A stretch of 58,573 nt of DNA from an uncultured Mycoplasmatota bacterium (GTDB lineage Bacteria > Bacillota_I > Bacilli_A > RF39 > UBA660). Made by a program: the position numbers and the translations under genes. Position 1 is the stretch's first letter. Every line of letters starts with the position of its first letter. Positions 1 to 6,532 of this stretch are shown in pieces. The stretch covers positions 64,001 to 122,573 of the forward strand of contig CAMMQC010000001.1 of assembly GCA_946498975.1 (NCBI GenBank), in the 5' to 3' direction. Below the pieces are notes generated by a model. It was not told where the DNA came from. It did no database searches and worked only from the letters and a program-made list of their open reading frames with translations.

Positions 1-1182
1 AGGGATTCCTTCATCAAGCTTTTCAAAAGTAGAAAACACTAACATCTCATCTATAAAACTAATTATTGGTGATATACTCTCATTATAATAATTAGTCTTT
101 AAATCATTAAATTCTGTTAAAAAGAAAGAAATAACTGTATCATTAAGTTTAGGAGTTAGTTCTTTTACTAGACTATTACGATACTCTAAATCTAGTAAAA
201 CTTTTCTAATGTTTGCAAAGGAAAAGTCTTCTTTAGCAAGTAATAAATTAATCGTATATCGTAAAACTCTTTCTAATTTTAAATTATATTGGTCCTTCAT
301 CAAGTTTTGAAACACTGATAATAACAGTTCATTTTTTATAACAATATCACTGTTTCTAGATAAAAACAAATCACATCTATCATTAAAGAAATCTATTACT
401 CTACATTTATCTAACCCACCAATATCTTTTTCTATAGAAGCATGAGGATCTATTATCACAACTTTATATTCATCACTACTTAACATTAAATTTTTAACTA
501 ATAAACTGATAAGTTTAGATTTTCCACTTCCACTACTACCTACTATTAAAGAATGTTTAAAAAAGTCATAATCTTTATAATCAAGAAATAACTTATTATT
601 TAAATAAGGAAATGTATCTATACTAAAAACACCAGTATTATCACTAGTTAAAAGAGGTAATATTTTCTCTAAATTTAAATATTTATTCTTTTTCTCATAA
701 GAAAATCTTTTATTATTACTAAAATCAACACTAAGTATATAAGTAGGTCTTGCTATTAAAAATCTTCTTCTAATATAATTACTACCATTCTTAAAGAATA
801 AATAAGTCTTAAATAATCTCTTACTACCAAAAGGTATTATATTAATAATAATATACTTAAGTTCTCTATTATGTTTTAATCTATTAATATCAAAAAGTTC
901 TACAGCATTTTTATCAACATCTAAAATAACAGGTTTCCCTTTATTATAATCAATTACTATATTTACATCATTTTCTTTTATCAAAAAGTCCTCTATAGAG
1001 TTTATAGTTGGTGGCACTTTATATTTTGTAACTAAGTAGTATTTTACTTTATTACTAGATATTTCTATAACTATTTTAAACTTTCTAAAAGTACCATTAT
1101 ATTTACATATATAATCTATCAATTCTTGCCAAGATTCTTTTGAAACATTATCTTTATTTAAATAAATAGATTGTACTATCAT
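1..1182 (-). CDS. HerA/VirD4-like (DUF87-type) ATPase, 3' end cut by window edge
   Basis: The frame is open from an ATG at 1182 to the left edge (394 codons, no stop), so the C-terminus is missing. The start has a good ribosome binding site (AGGGGAG, 1191-1197). About 200 N-terminal residues match no family I know. A P-loop VGSSGSGKSK then lies near 511-545, followed by a Walker B-like stretch KVVIIDPHA. This arrangement is that of the HerA/FtsK/VirD4 superfamily, whose members pump DNA or act as conjugation or defence ATPases. No relaxase, mating-channel or nuclease gene is visible in the window, so the substrate is unknown. The ATPase-fold call is firm; the specific role is open. Confidence 0.7.
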   Translation of the reverse strand, partial: MIVQSIYLNKDNVSKESWQELIDYICKYNGTFRKFKIVIEISSNKVKYYLVTKYKVPPTINSIEDFLIKENDVNIVIDYNKGKPVILDVDKNAVELFDINRLKHNRELKYIIINIIPFGSKRLFKTYLFFKNGSNYIRRRFLIARPTYILSVDFSNNKRFSYEKKNKYLNLEKILPLLTSDNTGVFSIDTFPYLNNKLFLDYKDYDFFKHSLIVGSSGSGKSKLISLLVKNLMLSSDEYKVVIIDPHASIEKDIGGLDKCRVIDFFNDRCDLFLSRNSDIVIKNELLLSVFQNLMKDQYNLKLERVLRYTINLLLAKEDFSFANIRKVLLDLEYRNSLVKELTPKLNDTVISFFLTEFNDLKTNYYNESISPIISFIDEMLVFSTFEKLDEGIP

Positions 1183-1223
1183 ATTAAAACTCCCCTTTAG
1201 TGAAGTTTAACATAAATGAAAAG

Positions 1224-1259
1224 AAAAAAACTGACATTTATATTTTATATTTTGTCAGT
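1224..1259. terminator. Intrinsic terminator interrupted by the IS, left part
   Basis: An A-run followed by CTGACA (1224-1236) is the left arm of a hairpin. The right arm begins at TGTCAG (1253-1258), but its T-run now lies beyond the IS at 2674-2677. If the IS and one target copy are removed, AAAAACTGACA pairs perfectly with TGTCAGTTTTT over 11 bp, with A- and T-runs on both sides, as in a bidirectional intrinsic terminator. On the minus strand it would have ended transcripts coming from the small-peptide locus at 2830-2907. Confidence 0.65.
1251..1259. repeat. Target-site duplication, left copy
   Basis: TTTGTCAGT directly abuts the left inverted repeat of the IS. It is identical to 2665-2673 directly outside the right inverted repeat. 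Nine bases is within the range usual for the ISAs1 family. Confidence 0.9.
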
Positions 1260-1278
1260 CAGGATAAAATCGTGATTA
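1260..1278. repeat. IS terminal inverted repeat, left
   Basis: CAGGATAAAATCGTGATTA. It pairs with 2646-2664 over 18 of 19 positions. The last codons of the transposase overlap its inner end. Confidence 0.88.
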
Positions 1279-2571
1279 CTTAGTTTTCTGAGTAATCTCT
1301 TTTAATTTGTTAATATTTAAGCATCTAAAAATATTAATAATTTCCTCTTCAAAATTTTGACCAATTCTAAACCTAATTAGCTTTAAACTTTTGTTATACA
1401 TAGGTTTTACCAACTTCAATATATTTAGACACAACTTTCTTAATATATTTAAATTTGCTTGTGCATTTTTATTCATTGTAGTGTTTGCATCTTCTTTAAA
1501 GGTAACATCTAGATGCCAATGTAAATTGTTTTCAATTCCCCATTCCTCTCTTGCTGCTCTTTTAAAATCATTTAAATATTTTAATTCTAATGAAGTTATA
1601 TAATATCTTATTTCTACTTGTTTAACATCATTTTTTATAACTTCCTTTTTGCATATTCCTATACTCTTTAAATTTTTCCACTTATCTTTATTTAAATAGT
1701 CTATATCATCGCTCATAATATATGTTCTTTTCTCTATTTGATTATGCAGTTTTTCTGTTTCTTCATAGTGACATTTATTATATGCATCATTATACAATTC
1801 ATTATCACTAAAATAGGAAACAACATCATCATAAGTGCTATGTTGATTTCCTTTTAAAGCACCTACATAATCACCGCCTTTTTCTACTATTGCTTTTATA
1901 GTTTCCTCTTGAGTGTTTAATGCATCAAAAGTCGATATTGTATTTGTTAAATCTAAATGTTTAATTAGTTCTGGACCTGTTGGTATTTCGTTTGTTTTAT
2001 CTTCTATAAATTTAGTTCCTAAACTTATATCTTTCGTAACATTAAATGCTGTCATAGCATTTAATGGTTTAACTTTGCCATTCTTTGTTTCTTCTCTTTT
2101 TGAACCACGACATACTTTGCCATCGTATGCGACTATTTCTTTTTCTTCTATTTTAACATCTAATAATGCTTGCAATTGTGTTATTTTATTTATTATCATT
2201 TCTATGCATACTTCTTCTAATTCGCTTGGATCAACTACCGATATACATCTCTTTATTGTAGAAAGTGATGGTATATCATATGTTAAGTCCAAAAACAATT
2301 TAAACCACTCATGGTGTAATACTGCAAATTCTCGTATTTCCGTCCATTCATTGCAATTTGCCATTAAGCCTAAAAAAGTTATCATAATACTATTTTCAAG
2401 TGGATGATAGCTTATATCTTCTCTATAATCAGTAATTGTTTCTCTAAGTTTTTCTTTTATTTCCTTTAGAACCTCTACATCTATTTCTTCTACATTAAAG
2501 TTATCATCATTAATTTGTATATTCTTTATATTCTTACCTAATTGTTCTAATAATTTCGCCTTTTTTGCCAT
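1276..2571 (-). CDS. ISAs1-family DDE transposase
   Basis: The protein catalyses cut-and-paste movement of the surrounding IS. The blocks YDGKVCRGSK, LNAMTAFNV, TFDALNTQEETIKAIVEKGG, YVGALKGNQ and WGIENNLHWHLDVTFKEDA are hallmarks of the ISAs1/H-repeat transposase family. The DDE acidic residues lie in DGK, FDA and the WGIENNLHW block. An upstream in-frame ATG at 2628 exists, but the AAGGTG site at about 2580-2590 favours the start MAKKAKLL at 2571, giving 431 residues. No frameshift or internal stop is seen, so the enzyme may be active. Confidence 0.92.
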   Translation of the reverse strand: MAKKAKLLEQLGKNIKNIQINDDNFNVEEIDVEVLKEIKEKLRETITDYREDISYHPLENSIMITFLGLMANCNEWTEIREFAVLHHEWFKLFLDLTYDIPSLSTIKRCISVVDPSELEEVCIEMIINKITQLQALLDVKIEEKEIVAYDGKVCRGSKREETKNGKVKPLNAMTAFNVTKDISLGTKFIEDKTNEIPTGPELIKHLDLTNTISTFDALNTQEETIKAIVEKGGDYVGALKGNQHSTYDDVVSYFSDNELYNDAYNKCHYEETEKLHNQIEKRTYIMSDDIDYLNKDKWKNLKSIGICKKEVIKNDVKQVEIRYYITSLELKYLNDFKRAAREEWGIENNLHWHLDVTFKEDANTTMNKNAQANLNILRKLCLNILKLVKPMYNKSLKLIRFRIGQNFEEEIINIFRCLNINKLKEITQKTK

Positions 2572-2645
2572 TGTCTTTTTCACCTTTTTCTTTTCTCTAT
2601 TATATAAGACAACTACAAGAAAAGGCAAACCCCTTTATTTTCTAA

Positions 2646-2664
2646 TAATTACGATTTTATCCTG
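2646..2664. repeat. IS terminal inverted repeat, right
   Basis: TAATTACGATTTTATCCTG is the complement of the left end with one mismatch. It is immediately followed by the right target-site copy. Confidence 0.88.
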
Positions 2665-2677
2665 TTTGTCAGTTTTT
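2665..2677. repeat. Right target-site copy plus displaced terminator T-run
   Basis: TTTGTCAGT (2665-2673) duplicates 1251-1259. The following TTTT (2674-2677) is the tail of the hairpin whose A-rich left arm is at 1224-1236, so the IS separated the two ends of one hairpin. Confidence 0.75.
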
Positions 2678-2702
2678 AGGTCTATTAATTTATAGAAAAG
2701 TG

Positions 2703-2711
2703 TGATACAAT
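2703..2711 (+). promoter_or_regulatory. Candidate extended -10 promoter for an antisense RNA
   Basis: TGATACAAT has the TG-N-TANAAT form of an extended -10 element. No good -35 is seen 17 bases upstream. A start near 2718 would send a plus-strand transcript toward the 3' end of the small hydrophobic-peptide gene on the other strand. Only very short reading frames follow it (7 and 17 codons). Confidence 0.4.
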
Positions 2712-2717
2712 ACATAT

Positions 2718-2791
2718 ATGAAGAGATTCTTCATAAAATAAAAATGAATACATCTATTAGAATAGATGCTTTCAAAAAAATGTGTTTTTTT
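2718..2791 (+). ncRNA. Candidate antisense RNA (type I antitoxin)
   Basis: This is inferred, not demonstrated. From the extended -10 at 2703-2711 a transcript would pass a hairpin (CATCTATT/AATAGATG, 2751-2768). It would then reach a symmetrical A7-TGTG-T7 hairpin (2774-2791), which can end transcription on either strand. It would be complementary to the 3' untranslated region of the peptide gene at 2830-2907. Convergent RNAs overlapping at their 3' ends are the layout of Bacillus-type type I toxin-antitoxin loci. The true 3' end could instead be the next hairpin at 2798-2823. Confidence 0.3.
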
Positions 2792-2797
2792 AGATAA

Positions 2798-2823
2798 CAT
2801 CTAATTCCAAAAGAAATTAGATG
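2798..2823. terminator. Hairpin downstream of the small-peptide gene
   Basis: CATCTAATT and AATTAGATG form a 9-bp stem around an 8-base loop, and AGATAA/TTATCT outside can extend it. It begins 7 bases after the stop codon of the minus-strand peptide and precedes the A7/T7 hairpin at 2774-2791. It may end or stabilise that mRNA, or the opposing antisense RNA. Confidence 0.45.
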
Positions 2824-2829
2824 ATATTA

Positions 2830-2907
2830 TTATCTAGAAATCAAGGTGATAATAATGAATAACAAGATAATGATAATTATGAAATATGATTTTTCTCGTT
2901 TGTTCAT
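2830..2907 (-). CDS. 25-residue hydrophobic peptide, candidate type I toxin
   Basis: The peptide begins MNKREKSYF, continues through about 14 Ile/Leu/Phe residues forming one membrane span, and ends TLISR. It has a charged N-terminus, a single helix and a polar C-terminus. A very strong ribosome binding site (GAAAGGAG, 2916-2923) lies 8 bases upstream. A TATAAT box with a weak TTTGGA -35 at 16 bp (2936-2963) gives a short leader. Hairpins follow the stop, and an opposing promoter sits downstream. Size, hydropathy and layout resemble membrane-active toxins of type I systems (TxpA/BsrG/Fst-like in form, not in sequence). An ordinary small membrane protein cannot be excluded. Confidence 0.5.
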   Translation of the reverse strand: MNKREKSYFIIIIILLFIIITLISR

Positions 2908-2935
2908 ATATCTTGCTCCTTTCTATAATTTTAAA

Positions 2936-2963
2936 ATTATAGAAAAGGCTTAGTTTTTCCAAA
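2936..2963 (-). promoter_or_regulatory. Promoter for the small hydrophobic peptide
   Basis: On the minus strand TTTGGA (2963-2958), a 16-base spacer and TATAAT (2941-2936) are present. The -10 lies in a longer palindrome around CTATAATTTTAAAATTATAG (about 2922-2942), which could be a regulatory or RNA-structure element in the leader. Confidence 0.4.
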
Positions 2964-2990
2964 TAAATGTATTCGTATTTAGTGTAACAT

Positions 2991-3020
2991 AAAACTCGTA
3001 TCTTTCATAGTACGAGTTTT
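2991..3020. terminator. Bidirectional intrinsic terminator
   Basis: AAAACTCGTA (2991-3000) and TACGAGTTTT (3011-3020) form a perfect 10-bp stem with a 10-base loop and flanking A/T runs. It ends the minus-strand run that closes with the AraC-type regulator (stop at 3038). Confidence 0.85.
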
Positions 3021-3037
3021 CGTAAATTACTTTCTTA

Positions 3038-3832
3038 TTAATCTTCTATTGGTATTAAAAACTCTGTTATTCCATCATGATAATATTCAAGTTCTGGTAA
3101 TGGTCTAATATTATATTGCAAGTTTAAAAACATTGTCTTATAAAACTTTTGACTAATCCTTCTAATATCTTCTGCTTCCTGGGAATCAATTATAAAGACA
3201 ATCCATTTACTTTTAGGAATAACATATTTAGATAAGCCTGTTAATTTTTCTTTATATAAACACCAATATTCAAATCTATCACTTTTATATCTATCTTCAT
3301 AAGTAACCATACCATAATCTGGATGTTTATCAAATTTATTGATGCACTCATCAAAAAATCTTGGAGCATCTTCTTTAATAGTATCATTAGTAGTATTAAC
3401 ACCTACTCCATATAAAATAAATTCATCTAAAGAAATAATGTTATATATTAAATCACTACTATCAGTTATCTCTTCTTTAAAGACAATTCTAGGAAAAGTC
3501 TTAATACCAGTCTTTAATTCTTTCGCTTTACTAGGTTTAACACCATAAAACTTATAAAAAGCCCTTGAAAAAGATGTTGGATTATCATAATGATATTTAA
3601 TTGCAACATCTATTATTTTCTCATTCTTTACAGTTAAATCATAAAAAGATAATGTTAATCTTCTTTTTCTAATATATTCTGCTATCGTATTATTACAAAG
3701 TAAGCTGAAGAGTTTTTTAGCAGTATAAACATTAACTCCTAGAATTCTAGCGATTTTTTCATAGTCTATATCATTTTCTAGGTTATCTTCTATATAATCT
3801 ATTACTTTATTTAATTCATGATAAATATTCAT
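3038..3832 (-). CDS. AraC-family regulator with GyrI-like effector-binding domain
   Basis: Residues 1-110 carry two helix-turn-helix units of the AraC type. The second includes VAIKYHYDNPTSFSRAFYKFYGVKPSKAK, with the family's F.R.F....G..P pattern. Residues from about 120 to the end resemble the GyrI-like/AraC effector-binding fold that binds small hydrophobic ligands or drugs. The same domain pair occurs in Rob- and MarA-related activators. The start follows the desulfoferrodoxin stop by 2 bases, with no strong ribosome binding site, so translation may be coupled. Pairing with superoxide reductase suggests a redox or xenobiotic response; this is inference. Confidence 0.82.
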   Translation of the reverse strand: MNIYHELNKVIDYIEDNLENDIDYEKIARILGVNVYTAKKLFSLLCNNTIAEYIRKRRLTLSFYDLTVKNEKIIDVAIKYHYDNPTSFSRAFYKFYGVKPSKAKELKTGIKTFPRIVFKEEITDSSDLIYNIISLDEFILYGVGVNTTNDTIKEDAPRFFDECINKFDKHPDYGMVTYEDRYKSDRFEYWCLYKEKLTGLSKYVIPKSKWIVFIIDSQEAEDIRRISQKFYKTMFLNLQYNIRPLPELEYYHDGITEFLIPIED

Positions 3833-3834
3833 AA

Positions 3835-4206
3835 TTATTTAATTTCAGTAAGCCAAAGACTATGTAAATTACAATAAGCATAGATCTTATTATATTCGCT
3901 ACTATAAGGAAAACTTACTTCTGGTTTATCTTTTGCTTTTAACATCTTAATCATATAACTATCATCACTTGCAAGAACTATAAAAGAAATATAATGTTCT
4001 TCTGTCATAGGATGCTCTGTCGCTCCTACTTTAATATTAATCATTCCCTCTTTAATCTCATAAACTGGTAAATGTTTCTCAGTAGCAGCATCAACAGTAT
4101 TAGCATCAATTAGTTCCATTTTATCTCCACAACATACTAGAGTCTCGCTCTTATCTTCTAATTTTAAAATAACATTTCCACATTTTTTACATACATAAAT
4201 TTTCAT
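3835..4206 (-). CDS. dfx: Desulfoferrodoxin (superoxide reductase)
   Basis: The enzyme reduces superoxide to peroxide in the cytoplasm without making oxygen, as is usual in anaerobes. The N-terminal desulforedoxin-type iron site is present (C6, C9, C25, C26). The catalytic centre II ligands H45, H65, H71, C112 and H115 are all in place, with glutamates near the active site. At 123 residues it is the normal two-iron length. A -10-like TATAAT and AAGAAGG lie just upstream in the short gap after folD, so it may have its own promoter as well as read-through from the upstream operon. Confidence 0.93.
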   Translation of the reverse strand: MKIYVCKKCGNVILKLEDKSETLVCCGDKMELIDANTVDAATEKHLPVYEIKEGMINIKVGATEHPMTEEHYISFIVLASDDSYMIKMLKAKDKPEVSFPYSSEYNKIYAYCNLHSLWLTEIK

Positions 4207-4240
4207 TAAACATACCTTCTTTCCATATTTATTATAATTT

Positions 4241-5020
4241 TTATTTTTTATCTTTACAAGTAGTAACTAAATTTTCTAATAGACATGCGATAGATAAAGG
4301 GCCTATTCCTTTAAATCTTGGAGTATAACTAACAGTATCACTATCTATTAAAACATCTCCTAGTCCTACATCTATAACAACACATTCCTCTTTTAAATCA
4401 CTACTTTTAAAAAGATTATTAACACCAGTTGCACTTATCACAATATCACTATTTTTTAAAATACTAACTAAATCTTTAGTCTTAGAGTGACACATACTAA
4501 CTGTAGCATCACTATTTATTAAGTAACTTGCAAGAGGCTTAGATAAATTATAACTTCTTCCAATAATAGTAACATTTTTACCACTTAAAGAGATATTATA
4601 AAACTCTAATATCTTTATAACTGCAAGTACAGTCGAATTAATTAATCTAGGTCTATTTATAGATAAATAATATTGATTAAGAGGATTTACTCCATCTATA
4701 TCTTTATTTATATCTATCTTTTCATAACAAGAATATTTATCAATATTTTTAGGTACAGGCTCTACTAATAAAATACCAGTTATTTCACTATCTTTATTTA
4801 ATTCATCTATTAAAGATGTAACTTTTGATGTATTAGAATTATATAGTTTGTAACATCTAAAATATACATCTAATTCGTCACATTTATCTATTAGTAACTC
4901 ACAATATTTAGAGTCATTAAAACTGATAATTGCAAGAGTAACTTTCTTATCTTTAGTATCTCTTTTTACTTTAGTTAATATTCCTTTTTCTAAAGTACTA
5001 CACTCTAACACTCTACTCAT
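4241..5020 (-). CDS. folD: FolD-like methylenetetrahydrofolate dehydrogenase, divergent
   Basis: FolD interconverts 5,10-methylene-, methenyl- and 10-formyl-tetrahydrofolate. The family pattern is visible throughout: SKYCELLIDKCDEL, GILLVEPVP, NKDIDGVNPLN, VTIIGRSYNLSKPLA, SDIVISATG and VVIDVGLG. The NADP-binding half is well kept. In the active site, the Tyr of Y-V-x-x-K is present (Y39) but the catalytic Lys position is Leu (L43), and the usual Q-L-P-L-P reads V-E-P-V-P. The cyclohydrolase step normally needs that Lys and Gln, so activity may be reduced or dehydrogenase-only. At 259 residues it is slightly short of the usual 280-290. It overlaps dgt by 8 bp, which suggests coupled translation. 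Confidence 0.8.
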   Translation of the reverse strand: MSRVLECSTLEKGILTKVKRDTKDKKVTLAIISFNDSKYCELLIDKCDELDVYFRCYKLYNSNTSKVTSLIDELNKDSEITGILLVEPVPKNIDKYSCYEKIDINKDIDGVNPLNQYYLSINRPRLINSTVLAVIKILEFYNISLSGKNVTIIGRSYNLSKPLASYLINSDATVSMCHSKTKDLVSILKNSDIVISATGVNNLFKSSDLKEECVVIDVGLGDVLIDSDTVSYTPRFKGIGPLSIACLLENLVTTCKDKK

Positions 5021-6137
5021 ATTTCTTAATCTCTCTTACTAAAAAGTCATCAGTCATACCAGCGATAAAGTCTATTACTTGTCTTTTTATATTAGTAGAT
5101 TCTATATATGATTTATCTTGATGATTCAAAAATATTTTATAAATAATACTCTCTTTATTATTAGATTTAATATCTTCTAAATAGATATGATATAGTTTGT
5201 TAATACCTATTTCATAATAATCTAATTCTTCTTTAGTCATAGACTTACTATAAATATTATCATTATTAAATTTCTTAAGAGCAAATAAAGAATTATAGAC
5301 TTTATCACTCATCTTAATATAAGGTTTATCTATACTTTCGTTAATTATGTCTAAGACAATAGTATTAACAATATCTCTATTGTTATCACCAAGTACTTCT
5401 CTTATTTCTTTAGGTATATCACTTCTTTTAAATCTATCTATCATAATAGCATCTTCAATATCTCTACCAATATATCCTATAATATCACTAATTCTAACTA
5501 CACAACCTTCTAAAGTCATAGGACGATAAGTTTTAGATTTCTTTAAGTCTTTATAACTTTCATTATATTCTCTTAAGAATTCTTCTTTATCTTTAGCCAT
5601 AGGTTCATATATAGGGCTTAACATCTCTCCATTATGAGTCATAATACCATCCAATGTTTGTAGTGTTAAATTAAGTCCTTTCCCATCAGTTGCTACATTC
5701 ATATAGTATCTTACTCCCTGGATATTATGAGCAAAATATTCTCCTAGTTCTTTAAGTGATAGTCTATTTAATATCGCTTCCCCAGCATGTCCTAAAGGAG
5801 TATGGCCAATATCGTGACCTAAGGCAATGGCCTCTATTAAGTCTTCATTTAAGTTTAAAGCCCTACCAATAGTTCTTGCAATTTTACTAACTAATTGAAC
5901 GTGAGTAATTCTTCTACTAACATGATCATTAGAATTAAGAGTATAAACTTGAGTCTTATTTAAGTATCTTGTATAAGATAAAGAGTGAATTATTCTATCT
6001 ATATCATGAAAAAATGGAGGCCTAATATCTTCATTTTCCTCTTTAAACCTAATAGCATCACTACTTCTAGTAGCATATTTACTTAAGCTTTTTTCTTTAC
6101 TTAAAAAATTCTCTTTAGCTTTCTCAAAACTTCCCAT
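5013..6137 (-). CDS. dgt: dGTPase-like HD-domain triphosphohydrolase
   Basis: It hydrolyses dNTPs (classically dGTP) to nucleoside and triphosphate. The HD metal motif is split as in the family: RITHVQLVSKIARTIGRAL supplies the first His, and ALGHDIGHTPLGHAGE supplies HD and further His residues. At 374 residues it is typical of the short Bacillota form. The start ATG follows a GGGAAGTG site. It lies 4 bp after the small gene 6142-6507 and overlaps folD downstream, so it belongs to the ftsK-to-dfx minus-strand run. Confidence 0.9.
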   Translation of the reverse strand: MGSFEKAKENFLSKEKSLSKYATRSSDAIRFKEENEDIRPPFFHDIDRIIHSLSYTRYLNKTQVYTLNSNDHVSRRITHVQLVSKIARTIGRALNLNEDLIEAIALGHDIGHTPLGHAGEAILNRLSLKELGEYFAHNIQGVRYYMNVATDGKGLNLTLQTLDGIMTHNGEMLSPIYEPMAKDKEEFLREYNESYKDLKKSKTYRPMTLEGCVVRISDIIGYIGRDIEDAIMIDRFKRSDIPKEIREVLGDNNRDIVNTIVLDIINESIDKPYIKMSDKVYNSLFALKKFNNDNIYSKSMTKEELDYYEIGINKLYHIYLEDIKSNNKESIIYKIFLNHQDKSYIESTNIKRQVIDFIAGMTDDFLVREIKKYE

Positions 6138-6141
6138 TAAA

Positions 6142-6507
6142 TCACTTCCCTGTATAGGCTTTTTTAGTTTTAACTAATCCCCTTCTCAACTTAACATAAA
6201 TTTCAAAATTATCTTTAACATAACTATCTCTATCAAAGGTATCATCAACTAACACCCTATTTTCTTCAGTAATATCATCTCCGTTTAAATATAAACACTC
6301 ATCATAATTAGTAATATTTAAGCTTTTATTATCATCTCTTTCTGACCTCAATATAACAAAATTATTAAAGCCATCTAGCTCTTGATAACCATTTTTAGTT
6401 TCAGATACTATTATCTTATCTAAAAACTTATAATCAACCTCTCCACAAACAAAATCCTCTGCAAGCATAACATAAACTGGAACCATATAATATTCTTTAC
6501 TACTCAT
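6142..6507 (-). CDS. Conserved-looking small protein of unknown function
   Basis: This 121-residue soluble protein has no signal or membrane segment and no motif I recognise. It is acidic in the middle and basic at the C-terminus (RRGLVKTKKAYTGK). It starts after a good GGAGAAA site. Its tight placement between a U32 protein and dgt (25 and 4 bp gaps) shows it is translated with them. No function is proposed. Confidence 0.75.
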   Translation of the reverse strand: MSSKEYYMVPVYVMLAEDFVCGEVDYKFLDKIIVSETKNGYQELDGFNNFVILRSERDDNKSLNITNYDECLYLNGDDITEENRVLVDDTFDRDSYVKDNFEIYVKLRRGLVKTKKAYTGK

Positions 6508-6532
6508 AACTATTTCTCCTTATCTTGAAAGA

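Larger units (their letters stand above)
1260..2664 (-). mobile_element. ISAs1-family insertion sequence, complete (1405 bp)
   Basis: The element is bounded by near-perfect 19-bp inverted repeats, CAGGATAAAATCGTGATTA at 1260-1278 and its complement (one mismatch) at 2646-2664, and by a perfect 9-bp direct repeat. It holds a single transposase gene on the minus strand that fills almost the whole element. Ends beginning CAGG, a 9-bp duplication and a DDE transposase of the H-repeat type fit the ISAs1 family. The exact target duplication and open transposase frame point to a fairly recent insertion. Confidence 0.92.

Noticed and set aside
2855-2953. A 32-codon plus-strand frame with an AAGGTGAT site, opposite the hydrophobic peptide.
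   Set aside because: The minus-strand peptide has a stronger ribosome binding site, a promoter and a clear membrane-helix design. The plus-strand product is unremarkable and has no promoter directly upstream.
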